A stretch of DNA of 44,075 nucleotides from Akkermansia muciniphila (GTDB taxonomy: Bacteria; Verrucomicrobiota; Verrucomicrobiia; Limisphaerales; UBA9464), in assembly GCA_945898055.1 (NCBI GenBank), contig CAMDGV010000034.1, positions 1 through 44,075 on the forward strand. The letters are read 5' to 3'. Of this stretch, positions 16,887-25,194 are shown in pieces. How positions within the stretch are numbered: the first letter of the stretch is position 1; every line of letters begins with the position of its first letter. The position numbers and the translations under genes are program-made. The notes beneath the pieces are model-generated. The model saw only the letters and a program-made list of their open reading frames with translations, was not told the origin of the DNA and searched no databases.

Positions 16887-18302
16887 ATGTCTTCTGTTCC
16901 CCTTTCAGGTTTGACTGTCCTTATTCTCGAGGACGAACCCCTTTGGCGTCGGCATCTCGTCGCTACACTTGAGAAAATGGGCGCTGAGGTCACTGCAGTC
17001 GACTCCTTGACTCGCGCTCGGCTCGTTCTTTCTGCCGACACCTTTGACTATGCTTTAATTGATGTAAATCTGCCGGATGGATTAGGGACAGACCTCCTTC
17101 ATCAGCGAGTCTTCGGATCCCATACAAATGTCATTGTTATGACCTCCGAAGGTGGAGTCAGTGGTGCGGTGGAGGCACTTCGCCTCGGTGCTTCTGATTA
17201 CTTACAGAAACCGTTTGAGCCCCAAGCTCTTGGTCTCTCGCTCGCTCGTGTTCGTCAGCTTCAGGCGACAAGTCGTCGTCTTGAACAACGCTCTTCTCTC
17301 GCTTCTCCATTGGTCTTTGGCCCTTCTCTTTCAAGTATAGAGGACAAGATTCATAAGATCTTGGCCTCCGACCGCCGACTCCTGACTCAACTTCCCCCTG
17401 TTCTCATCTTGGGTGAAACAGGAACAGGCAAGACCACGGTTGCTCGGTGGATTCATACCCAAGGTCCACGCTCTTCTGGCCCTCTTGTTGAAACAAATTG
17501 TTCTAGCATCCCCGACTCGCTGGCTGAATCGGAATTATTCGGTCATGAAAAGGGCGCCTTCACTGATGCTCGCAGCACGCGAATTGGACTTTTTGAAGCG
17601 GCTCACCAAGGGACTCTTTTTCTAGATGAACTTTCAAGTCTCTCGCTGTCGATTCAAGCTAAACTGCTTACTGTCCTCGAAGATGGCCGGATTAAGCGGG
17701 TTGGCGGTTCCCGCTGGATCTCGGTTGATGTCCGAGTTATTGGCGCATCAAATCGCGATCCGAAGCTCCTTGTCGCTGAGGGCCTTTTTCGTGCTGATCT
17801 TTACCACAGGCTGGATCTTTTCAGGATTGGAATTCCTCCACTTCGCGAGCGAGGCCAAGAGATTCTTACTTTGGCTACGCTCCTATTATCCCGGATTGCG
17901 ACAAAGCACCGCCTCCCTTTACGGCCAGTTTCAGCGGCGGGTTGTCGACGACTCATCGGATATCAGTGGCCAGGAAATATTCGTGAGTTGATGCACGAAT
18001 TGGAACGGGCTCTTGTTTTCGAAGAGGGCGAAGAATTGAAATTTGATTCCCTCATGGGTTCTGGCGGAGATCTCGATGAGTGCCATTTAATAAACCAATC
18101 TCAACCAGCAAATATTTGGTGGAATCCTGACTTTAAGTTTGCTGACTCTGGTTTCTCTTTAGAAAACGCGATTCTCTGCGTTATTAGTGCCGCCCTCGAA
18201 CAGTCTTCCGGTAATGTGTCTCAAGCGGCTCGTAAACTGGGTGTTTCAAGAGACTATTTGCGGTATCGTTTAAAATCTCCGACGCCTCCGCCCGACGTCT
18301 AA
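16887..18302 (+). CDS. Sigma-54-dependent response regulator (NtrC family)
   Basis: The 471-residue protein has a receiver domain (1-125) with the acidic pair E15/D16, phosphoacceptor D59 and K108. An AAA+ domain follows with Walker A GETGTGKT at 176-183, the sigma-54 contact loop at 223-228, Walker B GTLFLDE at 242-248 and the arginine-finger region FRADLYHRLD. A Fis-type helix-turn-helix near 440-461 (GNVSQAARKLGVSRDYLRYRL) ends the protein. The loop reads GAFTDA rather than the usual GAFTGA. This variant occurs in some family members, but it touches the sigma-54 contact. The gene is divergent from the small exported protein and the barrel-kinase operon and is the probable partner of that kinase. 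The ATG start fits the receiver domain. Confidence 0.93.
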   Translation: MSSVPLSGLTVLILEDEPLWRRHLVATLEKMGAEVTAVDSLTRARLVLSADTFDYALIDVNLPDGLGTDLLHQRVFGSHTNVIVMTSEGGVSGAVEALRLGASDYLQKPFEPQALGLSLARVRQLQATSRRLEQRSSLASPLVFGPSLSSIEDKIHKILASDRRLLTQLPPVLILGETGTGKTTVARWIHTQGPRSSGPLVETNCSSIPDSLAESELFGHEKGAFTDARSTRIGLFEAAHQGTLFLDELSSLSLSIQAKLLTVLEDGRIKRVGGSRWISVDVRVIGASNRDPKLLVAEGLFRADLYHRLDLFRIGIPPLRERGQEILTLATLLLSRIATKHRLPLRPVSAAGCRRLIGYQWPGNIRELMHELERALVFEEGEELKFDSLMGSGGDLDECHLINQSQPANIWWNPDFKFADSGFSLENAILCVISAALEQSSGNVSQAARKLGVSRDYLRYRLKSPTPPPDV

Positions 18303-18375
18303 CTAAACGGCCTCTTTTCAGATAGCCGCTTTCTAATCTTAAGTTAATCGCTTCAATTAAACCTTAGGCTTTCCT

Positions 18376-19251
18376 TCACCAAGTGACGGTTCGTAGATAA
18401 GTTAAGGAGGCAGGGATCTGTTCAACACTTCGCGCCGATTCGTCCTCAATAAAATAGTGTTTAACTCCAACCTCTTTGGCTGCCTTCAAAATTTTTGGCC
18501 AGTTCATTTGACCTGTTCCTAAAGTGACGTCGTTATTTGGATCTGTTCCACCTCCTTGGTCACCGGTTACAACTCCCTTTTTTAAATCTTTTAAATGGAG
18601 CATTGCCCATCGGTCTGGATACTTTCTTAGCCACGTTGCCGGATCTTGACCTGGAAATTGAACCCAGAGAATGTCCATTTCAAAAGTTACATAACGAGGA
18701 TCGGTCTCCTGAATCAGAATATCCATCGGAGTTCGTCCTAAATTATCTAATACCTTAAACTCGTAGCCGTGGCAGTGGTAGTAAGCTTTAATTCCAGCTT
18801 GCGAAAAAATTTCCCCCGCTTTATTGAGTGTTTTTGCCGTTTTTAGCGCATCGTCCGGGGTGAAATCTCCGTTGCCTTTCACCCATGCTGTTCCAATGTA
18901 TGAGAGCCCTAATTCTTTACCTTCATCTAGCAATGCCTGTGGGTTTTTTCTAAATCTATCGAAAGAGTAGTGTCCCGCTATCGGTTTTAGTTTAGCCTCG
19001 GTCAATAGCTTCTTAAAGACACTCGGCTTTAAATTATAAGTGCCGGCTAGTTCAACTTCCGTTATTCCAAACCCTTGAACTTTGGCCACCGTTTCGGGCA
19101 CATTTCGAGTAAATTGACCCCGTAAACTATAGAGTTGGAGCCCGACCGACCCTTCAAATTTCGTGCTGGCTCGTGTTGCTAACTGACTCGTGCACCCCGC
19201 TCCTAAACTGATACTAATTACAAATAAAGCGAAAATATGTAGAGTTTTCAT
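18376..19251 (-). CDS. Lipoprotein with sugar phosphate isomerase/epimerase (TIM-barrel) domain
   Basis: A 291-residue protein begins with a lipoprotein signal (lipobox LGAGC, C20), so it is predicted to be lipid-anchored, which needs Lnt. The rest is an AP endonuclease 2/xylose isomerase-like barrel: GLQLYSLRGQF at the first strand, then GHYSFDRF, YYHCHGYEF, VTFEMDILW, HLKDLKKG and a final IEDES, which supply the usual His/Glu/Asp metal ligands. Exported members of this family are frequent in Verrucomicrobiota and Planctomycetota and are thought to act on sugars; the substrate here is unknown. It starts six bases after the dnaN stop in the same direction, so it may be read through from dnaN, although no functional link is evident. 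Confidence 0.85.
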   Translation of the reverse strand: MKTLHIFALFVISISLGAGCTSQLATRASTKFEGSVGLQLYSLRGQFTRNVPETVAKVQGFGITEVELAGTYNLKPSVFKKLLTEAKLKPIAGHYSFDRFRKNPQALLDEGKELGLSYIGTAWVKGNGDFTPDDALKTAKTLNKAGEIFSQAGIKAYYHCHGYEFKVLDNLGRTPMDILIQETDPRYVTFEMDILWVQFPGQDPATWLRKYPDRWAMLHLKDLKKGVVTGDQGGGTDPNNDVTLGTGQMNWPKILKAAKEVGVKHYFIEDESARSVEQIPASLTYLRTVTW

Positions 19252-19257
19252 TTTATT

Positions 19258-20373
19258 TTAGGTCATCCGCATCGGCATTATAACATACAAAAACGGTTCG
19301 TTTGTTTTTAAGACCCCTGGACTCAATTCGTCGATAAGCTCAAAATAGACCTCATCATTATCAACAGCTTTTAACGGATCCATCATATAACCGGGATTGA
19401 AGGCGATCGCCATATCTTTGCCCTCATATTTGATCGCTATGGTCTGTCGAGCTTCACCGACTTCGGGAGCATTAGCTGTGATGGTTAATTGATTTTTGCT
19501 AAAGGCTAGCTTAACCGAATTCTGTTTATCTGAAGTCATAATCTCCGCAAGTCGAAGTGCTTTTAAAAACTCTTCTCGCTGTAGCGGGATCCGTTCTTGG
19601 GGCGCAGCCGGTATTACCTGTCGATAATTCGGATAACTTCCATCCACTAGTTTTGTCATCAGTGTGGAAGTGAAGCCGCCCTCAATCGCTGGTTTAATTT
19701 TAAAACTCGCTTGGTTCTCTGAGTATTGAATCTCAACTTGTCCGCCTGTTCCCAGAAGCCGTCCTACTTCATTGATCGCCTTTGTCGGAACAATAAAATC
19801 AGCTTGATTTTCGCTGCTAAGATCAAATTCCTCTTCACAAAGAGCCAATCGTCTCCCATCGGTAGCCACCAAAATCATCCGATTATCTTTTAAACTAAAA
19901 AGGATTCCATTCAACTGATGCCGACTAGGGTCACCGGAAACCGCAAAGCTGGTTTTTCTCAACATCCCTTTCAACTTATCCGAGGACAGCTTAACCGACT
20001 TCTTAGTTGCGAAGGTATTAATTGGTGGGAATTCGTCTGCTGCAAGCCCATTAACCTTGAAAAAAGAACTTCCCGCTTTAATTACCGCCACCGATTTATC
20101 GTTAACCTCGATTGCAATTTGTCCTGCCACGAGTTCACGTGCTATATCAATAAACTTTTTTACGGGAAGCGTTGTTCTACCTGATAATTCAACGTCGGCA
20201 GCGACTGAACAGGAAACGGTAATGTCCAAATCGGTGACCGTCAGTTCCAATCGCCCATCCCCAGCCGAGAGGAGCACGTTAGCTAGGATCGGCAACGTCG
20301 TTCGAGAGCCGACGATGTTTTGAACTGCCGAGAGACCGATGAGAAGCTGCTCCTTGGCAACGGTAAGTTTCAT
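19258..20373 (-). CDS. dnaN: DNA polymerase III subunit beta, sliding clamp (DnaN)
   Basis: DnaN forms the ring-shaped dimer that tethers DNA polymerase III to DNA. At 371 residues it has the family length and starts MKLTVAKEQLLIGLSAVQNI. It shows the conserved TLPILANVLL, the DGRRLALCE loop and the C-terminal PMRM ending that forms part of the protein-binding pocket. The start is an ATG at 20371-20373. Its upstream region contains a consensus DnaA box and the point where strand composition changes, so it appears to border the origin. dnaA is not adjacent but 15.6 kb to the left. Confidence 0.97.
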   Translation of the reverse strand: MKLTVAKEQLLIGLSAVQNIVGSRTTLPILANVLLSAGDGRLELTVTDLDITVSCSVAADVELSGRTTLPVKKFIDIARELVAGQIAIEVNDKSVAVIKAGSSFFKVNGLAADEFPPINTFATKKSVKLSSDKLKGMLRKTSFAVSGDPSRHQLNGILFSLKDNRMILVATDGRRLALCEEEFDLSSENQADFIVPTKAINEVGRLLGTGGQVEIQYSENQASFKIKPAIEGGFTSTLMTKLVDGSYPNYRQVIPAAPQERIPLQREEFLKALRLAEIMTSDKQNSVKLAFSKNQLTITANAPEVGEARQTIAIKYEGKDMAIAFNPGYMMDPLKAVDNDEVYFELIDELSPGVLKTNEPFLYVIMPMRMT

Positions 20374-20645
20374 TGGAGTTATTATTCTGAGAAAGATCTG
20401 AAAGAGAAAGTCTTTATTAAGGGTTGTGAATAAGCCTCAGGACGTCAAGAAAAGGGCGTCCTGCAGGGGCTTCGAGGATAGCATAACTCGGTGGAAAAAC
20501 CTGTTAAGAGATTGGGAGACAACCCGAAGAGACAGTTGTTGGTGAGATATTGAGAGGGAATTCGCGGGTTACTGGTAATCGCATGTGAGGAACTTGAGGG
20601 CTCAAAGGCTTGCAGTGGTGAGAAGGCGGGGTAGAATTTTTGTTT
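20374..20645. other. Candidate chromosomal origin region (oriC)
   Basis: This gap separates genes that lie in a C-rich plus strand (left) from genes that lie in a G-rich plus strand (right), irrespective of gene direction. That is the pattern expected at a bidirectional origin. It contains one exact DnaA box (20425-20433), an A/T-rich segment next to it (20374-20420) and a 7-bp inverted repeat CAGGACG/CGTCCTG (20438-20463). Only one good DnaA box was seen, fewer than usual, so the assignment rests mainly on the skew and on the position beside dnaN. Confidence 0.5.
20425..20433 (-). promoter_or_regulatory. Consensus DnaA box upstream of dnaN
   Basis: TGTGAATAA is the reverse complement of TTATTCACA, an exact match to the DnaA-box consensus, about 52 bases upstream of the dnaN start. 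It may act in origin firing or in regulation of dnaN. Confidence 0.6.
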
Positions 20646-20771
20646 ATGGAAATCTCTCCACGACTCAAATTTAGTAGTGAATCCAGCTCGGAGAAAGTGG
20701 AGAAGCAGAGTGGATTTGTCGAGCGAACCGCTGATCTGACGGGTAAGAAAGGGGTCGAGGAAGAGGTTCTA

Positions 20772-21101
20772 ATGACGGCGATCCCTCTTTTAGGGCAGGG
20801 GGCAAGGAGTCTTTTGGAGAGCGCGATACCCTTGTGGAGCGAAACAGGGCCGTCAATTGAAAGGACGCTGGAATTCAGCTCTTTTGCCGCAGCGATTGAC
20901 TTCGTTGTCCGCGTGGCGCAAGAGGCTGAAAGGGTTCAACATCACCCGGACATTAGAATATCGTGGAGGACCGTTAAACTGAGTTTAACAACCCACAGTA
21001 GCGGCGGGTTAACAGAGAAGGATGTCTCGTTTGCGCTACTTTGTGATGGGATGGAGAGAAATTTTAGTAGTGGATCAGCTAAGCAAGAGGAGGCGGAGTG
21101 A
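20772..21101 (+). CDS. 4a-hydroxytetrahydrobiopterin dehydratase (PCD family)
   Basis: PCD recycles the pterin cofactor of aromatic amino acid hydroxylases by dehydrating 4a-hydroxytetrahydrobiopterin. The 109-residue product shows the family core: FSSFAAAIDFVVRVAQEAE, the catalytic pair H57/H58 followed by P59 and D60, then SLTTHSSGGLTEKDVSFA. The ATG at 20772 is preceded by GAGGAAGAGG at good spacing and gives the normal family length. An ATG at 20646 would add 42 low-complexity residues. No aromatic hydroxylase gene is visible nearby, so the partner is unknown; some bacterial PCDs act in other pathways. It is the first gene right of the proposed origin and is transcribed away from it. Confidence 0.88.
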   Translation: MTAIPLLGQGARSLLESAIPLWSETGPSIERTLEFSSFAAAIDFVVRVAQEAERVQHHPDIRISWRTVKLSLTTHSSGGLTEKDVSFALLCDGMERNFSSGSAKQEEAE

Positions 21102-21114
21102 AAAGGGGTTGCAA

Positions 21115-22092
21115 TTAAGATTTCTGGAGGAAAAACCCCTTCTGTTTCGAGGTTGTCGGATAGCCTGCTTTTTCGAGTACCAAGAGCATATCTTCCCAGG
21201 CTAATCGCTTGTTGGTGATGGTTTCGGCTCGGATTAAATAAGCGGGATGGAAGGTTGGCATCACTGGGGTCCCCTGGAAATCCTGCCACTGTCCTCGTAA
21301 TCTCGCTAAATCGACTGAGGAACGGTTGAGGAGTGCTTCGGTCGCAGTCGATCCTAAAGCGACAATTACTTGAGGCTGGATAATTTTTACTTGGGCTGCC
21401 AACCAAGGATGGCACCGAGCAATTTCATCAAGTTTAGGTTTTCTATTGCCCGAGTCGCCAAGTTGAGTGTCCGGACGACATTTAAGAATATGGGTGATAA
21501 AAACCGCCTCTCGATTCAAACCCATCGCGGTCAGAATTCGAGTTAGCATTTCTCCAGGTTCGCCTCCAAAAGGAAGGCCAACCCGATCATCCAAAAGGTC
21601 GGGCGCTTCTCCAATGAACATGATCTTGGCCTCCATTGATCCGGTCCCAACCACCACTGAAGCGCGAGTTGAGACAAGATTCGGACAAAGGATACAAGAA
21701 AGAATCTGATGACGTAGAGTATCGAAGGCAGCGGCCTTGTTAACGATGGATTGATTTTGAGGGAGCCGATCCGATGAGACCGCACTGGGCGGATTAGAAT
21801 CGAGCGCTTTAGCCCAGCGAGATGACGACCCCAAAGGTTTTAAAGGAGTAATGGAGTTAAGGCTACTCGGCGACAGTTGAGAGGGGGTCGGTGACAGAGA
21901 AAGTACCGCGGGGGATGGAAGGGTGTTATTGGTTAAACGAGGCGCTAAAGGGAGAGCAACTGACGGAAGATGTTTGCTGGCTAGCGCGGTGAGGACCTCG
22001 GATGAAACAGCAACCGAATTGACACCCTGTGAACGTAGCTGTTCGAGGTGGACAATCGTCGCTTCTAAAAGGATGTGATAATTCGCAGACAT
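21115..22092 (-). CDS. Uracil-DNA glycosylase, family 4 (Fe-S)
   Basis: Family 4 UDGs remove uracil from DNA and carry a [4Fe-4S] cluster. The 325-residue protein starts with a helical region (LLEATIVHLEQLRSQGV), then a long Ser/Pro/Leu-rich linker (about 50-115), then the glycosylase domain. The four cluster cysteines can be placed at C133, C136, C205 and C227 (SCILC, LKCRP, ARCHP), and the C-terminal motif is TFHPAYLIR. The active-site motif reads GEAPDLLDD where GEAPG-x-x-E is usual, an unusual substitution. The start is the ATG at 22090-22092; a TTG at 22143 and an ATG at 22137 lie further upstream. It is convergent with the PCD gene, 13 bases apart, and divergent from pyk. Confidence 0.9.
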   Translation of the reverse strand: MSANYHILLEATIVHLEQLRSQGVNSVAVSSEVLTALASKHLPSVALPLAPRLTNNTLPSPAVLSLSPTPSQLSPSSLNSITPLKPLGSSSRWAKALDSNPPSAVSSDRLPQNQSIVNKAAAFDTLRHQILSCILCPNLVSTRASVVVGTGSMEAKIMFIGEAPDLLDDRVGLPFGGEPGEMLTRILTAMGLNREAVFITHILKCRPDTQLGDSGNRKPKLDEIARCHPWLAAQVKIIQPQVIVALGSTATEALLNRSSVDLARLRGQWQDFQGTPVMPTFHPAYLIRAETITNKRLAWEDMLLVLEKAGYPTTSKQKGFFLQKS

Positions 22093-22211
22093 CGAATGGA
22101 TCAAGAATTCCCTGAAGACCGACAAAAGCCAAGACATGGTCAACGACCCAGCAGGGCAATCTATCGAGGAGTTCTGGACGAAACAGGATGGAATGTCAGA
22201 ATCGCAACGCT

Positions 22212-23639
22212 ATGAAATCGCTTCCCTACCGAAAGACTAAAATAATCGCGACTCTAGGACCAGCCACACAGTCCGTTGAAATGGTGGGTCGACTAATTGA
22301 ATCGGGAGTAAATGTTTTTCGACTGAATATGAGCCATGCCGACCCTGCGTGGGTGCGACAAATTGTCGGTAGTATTCGCCAGCTAGCAGAGTTGAACCGA
22401 GTGGGAATAGGGATATTGATGGACACTCAAGGTCCGTCGATTCGAACCGGAGACGTAAAAGAGAAGATTGAGCTCTCAGTCGGAGAGACTTTTTATTTTA
22501 CAGTCCTGGGAGACACCGTGCCTGGAGAGAAGTGGACGAGTGTTGGATATGATCAATTTGCGGCGGATGTGAACGTTGGGGATAATCTGATCGTAGATAA
22601 CGGTGAGATAAAAATGAAGATTCGGTCAAAGACGACGACTCGCGTGGAATGCGAAGTCTTGACTGAGGGCAGCCTAGGGAGCCGGCGGCATATTAATCTC
22701 CCTGGAATCCACGTCTCACTTCCGGCGTTAACCGACAAGGATCGCGAAGATATACGGTTAGGATTGGAGGTAGGGGTGGATTTCATCGCCTTGAGTTTTG
22801 TTCGACAGGCGGAGGATATCGAGCTGCTCCGCGCCTTTATTCGGGAAACGAGCAACAATCATCAACCGCAGATTGTGGCCAAGATTGAGCACCAATTCGC
22901 GGTCGACAATTTTGACGCTATAGCCTTGGCCGCAGATCTAGTGATGGTGGCACGTGGCGATTTAGGAATTGAATGTCCTTATGAAGAGTTACCGATTATC
23001 CAACGCCGAATCGTCAAACAATGCCAAAAAATTGGGCGTCCGGTAATTGTGGCCACTCATATGTTAGAAAGTATGACCCACAGCCCGAGTCCAACCCGAG
23101 CAGAGATTACTGACGTGGCAAATGCTGTTTACGAGCAGGCGGATGCGATTATGCTAAGCGGCGAAACGACGGTGGGGCGGCATCCCATAGCCTGTATAGA
23201 AGTCATGGATACCATTGCTCGCCGGATCGAACGGAGCGGTGGATCGAACTACCATTTAGAGGCGAATCTAACCTCGACGCGACAGAAGCTAGTGCGGAGC
23301 GGTATAACTCTCGCCGATGATCTAAAAGCCGATGGAGTTATCATTTTTACTCAGCGGGGCCATATGGCGCGGTACGCGGCGAGAATGCGGGCGCGGTCAT
23401 CACCGGTTTATGCTTTTGCTGAGCGATGGGCCGACGCCGATGGTTTGACGCTATGCCGGGGAGTTCTTCCGCGGGTGATTAAATTCAATCATCAACAACC
23501 GGACCGAACAGTCGACGCTGCTGTTGAGCAATTGATGGTGTCAGGATTGATCAAGAGCGGGGATACTTTGGTGGTGATTAGTGACGTCGCTTCAGGCGAT
23601 AGAATTGTTGACGGTATAAAGATCCGAGTGGTGGATTAG
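22212..23639 (+). CDS. pyk: Pyruvate kinase
   Basis: Pyruvate kinase converts phosphoenolpyruvate and ADP to pyruvate and ATP in the last step of glycolysis. The 475-residue protein begins MKSLPYRKTKIIATLGPAT and has the substrate-binding RLNMSHA segment and the active-site lysine signature IVAKIEHQFAVDNF near residue 224. MVARGDLGIE, THMLESM and a C-terminal regulatory domain (about 345-475) follow. The length matches bacterial enzymes. The ATG at 22212 is chosen because the conserved sequence starts immediately after it; the frame extends 24 bases upstream. It stands alone, divergent from the uracil-DNA glycosylase gene. Confidence 0.96.
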   Translation: MKSLPYRKTKIIATLGPATQSVEMVGRLIESGVNVFRLNMSHADPAWVRQIVGSIRQLAELNRVGIGILMDTQGPSIRTGDVKEKIELSVGETFYFTVLGDTVPGEKWTSVGYDQFAADVNVGDNLIVDNGEIKMKIRSKTTTRVECEVLTEGSLGSRRHINLPGIHVSLPALTDKDREDIRLGLEVGVDFIALSFVRQAEDIELLRAFIRETSNNHQPQIVAKIEHQFAVDNFDAIALAADLVMVARGDLGIECPYEELPIIQRRIVKQCQKIGRPVIVATHMLESMTHSPSPTRAEITDVANAVYEQADAIMLSGETTVGRHPIACIEVMDTIARRIERSGGSNYHLEANLTSTRQKLVRSGITLADDLKADGVIIFTQRGHMARYAARMRARSSPVYAFAERWADADGLTLCRGVLPRVIKFNHQQPDRTVDAAVEQLMVSGLIKSGDTLVVISDVASGDRIVDGIKIRVVD

Positions 23640-23684
23640 GTAGATTAAGTCGAGTCGACCGAGTGGAGAGATTGAAAGGGCAAA

Positions 23685-24116
23685 CTACTTTTGGTTTGAA
23701 GAAGGGCGAGCCTCGTCACCGAGTTGGGGAGAGCCCTCCGCAAAGTCCCCCGCGGCGGTGTAAGTGTTTCTCCAATGCGAGAGCTTGATTGAACCGACGA
23801 TGTTGGTGCCCCGATAAAGGTCTAAACGTGAACCAGGCGGTGGAATTTGACTTAGGGTGTAATCAAGAATAACGAACCGTAGGCGGTCATGGACTTGGAT
23901 AACCCGGCCTACACTGCGATTAAGTGAACGATAACCGGCGACGATGGGTACAGAGGAGGGCAGACCCGAAGGTTGAGGGGTTGATTTGCAACCGCCAAAA
24001 AGCATCGGAAGCAGGACCGGAAGGCACCAGAGTCGAGAACTAGAGAGTGCCAACCGAGAGGCCAGAGATGTGCTGAGCACAGTTGGGGGCCAATTATTGA
24101 ACGACCATCGAGCCAT
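23685..24116 (-). CDS. Hypothetical lipoprotein
   Basis: A 143-residue protein with a hydrophobic segment ending in the lipobox LFGGC (C43) is predicted to be lipid-anchored. The mature part contains a small beta-rich domain (VGRVIQVHDRLRFVILDYTL, then PPPGSRLDLYRGTNIVGSIKL, then a final GSPQLGDEARP). I know this pattern from small exported proteins of Verrucomicrobiota, where the function is unknown. The signal region before the lipobox is unusually long, so the true start may be a GTG at 24080 or later rather than the ATG at 24116. It is convergent with pyk. Confidence 0.7.
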   Translation of the reverse strand: MARWSFNNWPPTVLSTSLASRLALSSSRLWCLPVLLPMLFGGCKSTPQPSGLPSSVPIVAGYRSLNRSVGRVIQVHDRLRFVILDYTLSQIPPPGSRLDLYRGTNIVGSIKLSHWRNTYTAAGDFAEGSPQLGDEARPSSNQK

Positions 24117-24203
24117 GGCTTAAGCCAAAGGTGTCCCAGCTTTTTGGTCAATCAAGACGTGCCGAGAGATTGCCTTGTGGAAAGAGTTTTGTATCCTCGA
24201 TTT

Positions 24204-24434
24204 ATGGAGTGGCAGGAACCTACGGCGTTAGGAATCGTTGTATTAACAGGGGTGACCTTTGTTTGGAGGTGGAGGCGGATGAGGCAACGGCGGTTTTCCA
24301 AGGCGTTCCCCTGTGGCTGTTCATCGACAGTGCCGGGTACTTTGACCGGTCTCAAGGTACAGGGACGTCGAGGTGAACGAGCGACCCTCACATTTTTAGC
24401 CAAGGGCGACCCTGAGAGAGGGAAAGCAGTATGA
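24204..24434 (+). CDS. Small single-pass membrane protein with CGC motif
   Basis: A 76-residue protein starts MEWQEPTALGIVVLTGVTF, giving one membrane helix followed by a very basic cytoplasmic-side segment (WRWRRMRQRR) and then PCGCSS. The CxC pair recalls small Cys-rich membrane proteins, but I cannot name a family. Its reality is supported by the ATGA overlap of its stop codon with the start of the next gene, typical of translational coupling. The ATG at 24204 fits the membrane segment; the frame is open further upstream but without a better start. Confidence 0.6.
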   Translation: MEWQEPTALGIVVLTGVTFVWRWRRMRQRRFSKAFPCGCSSTVPGTLTGLKVQGRRGERATLTFLAKGDPERGKAV

Positions 24435-25144
24435 GATTATTGCAATATGGCTGGATGAGCCTGTTCTTAATTAAATTTTTCTCTAACTGTTTTGGAGCAG
24501 AGGTGGTGGGCCTTCAGTCTGATGGGGAAAGGCTAGCGACGAGGCTCAGGGAGATGAGGCCAGAAAGAGCGTTAACCAATTATGCAGTGCTGAAAATTAG
24601 AGGTTTAGAGGGTCGAAAAAGTGTGCCAGTTATTATATATACCGTGCCCAACACCAATGGATGGGAAGTGCGCTATGAAGTCAGTGCGCCGGCGAGTCGC
24701 GCGGAGGTTTTAAGTATACAACACACCGTCAATCGGCCGCCGTTCTATAAGTCGAATGGAATGGAAACCAACGAGCTTAAGAATTACCAAAGAGGAATTC
24801 GTTTTGCCGGGAGCGATTTTTATAGGGAGGATTTAGGAATGGAATTTCTCCATTGGAAAAATCAAAGAGTTATAGGTCGGGAGCTTAGTAATGGTCGGAT
24901 CTGCGATATTCTTGAGAGCCGCTCGGACGGACCTGAAATCTATAAGTCGGTCCGTAGTTGGGTGGATGTTCGACTAGGAGTGATTCTCAGCGCCGAGGCG
25001 TATGACGAGCGGCAAATTCGCCTCAAGCAATTTTCAGTCACCCACTTTCGGGAAGTTGAAGACCAATGGATTTTTAGTCTAAGTATAGTCGATAGCCGCA
25101 CCGGGACAAAGACCGAGCTTAGTTATGAGGCTTCTCCGAAATGA
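24431..25144 (+). CDS. LolA-like outer membrane lipoprotein-sorting protein
   Basis: The 237-residue protein has an N-terminal signal peptide (MRLLQYGWMSLFLIKFFSNC, cleavage near FGA) and a LolA/LppX-type fold. FAGSDFYREDLGMEFLHW, DILESRSDGPEIYKSVRSWVD and the final strands match the outer membrane lipoprotein-sorting protein group often annotated COG2834. It is probably a periplasmic lipid- or lipoprotein-binding carrier. Whether it replaces canonical LolA is unknown, as such proteins are often paralogues of LolA with separate roles. The start overlaps the previous stop as ATGA, so the two genes should be co-translated and the small membrane protein may be its partner. Confidence 0.78.
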   Translation: MRLLQYGWMSLFLIKFFSNCFGAEVVGLQSDGERLATRLREMRPERALTNYAVLKIRGLEGRKSVPVIIYTVPNTNGWEVRYEVSAPASRAEVLSIQHTVNRPPFYKSNGMETNELKNYQRGIRFAGSDFYREDLGMEFLHWKNQRVIGRELSNGRICDILESRSDGPEIYKSVRSWVDVRLGVILSAEAYDERQIRLKQFSVTHFREVEDQWIFSLSIVDSRTGTKTELSYEASPK

Positions 25145-25194
25145 AGGTTGATTGAAAAAATAGAGGGAATTGTCCAAGGGGACGACCGGGGAAA

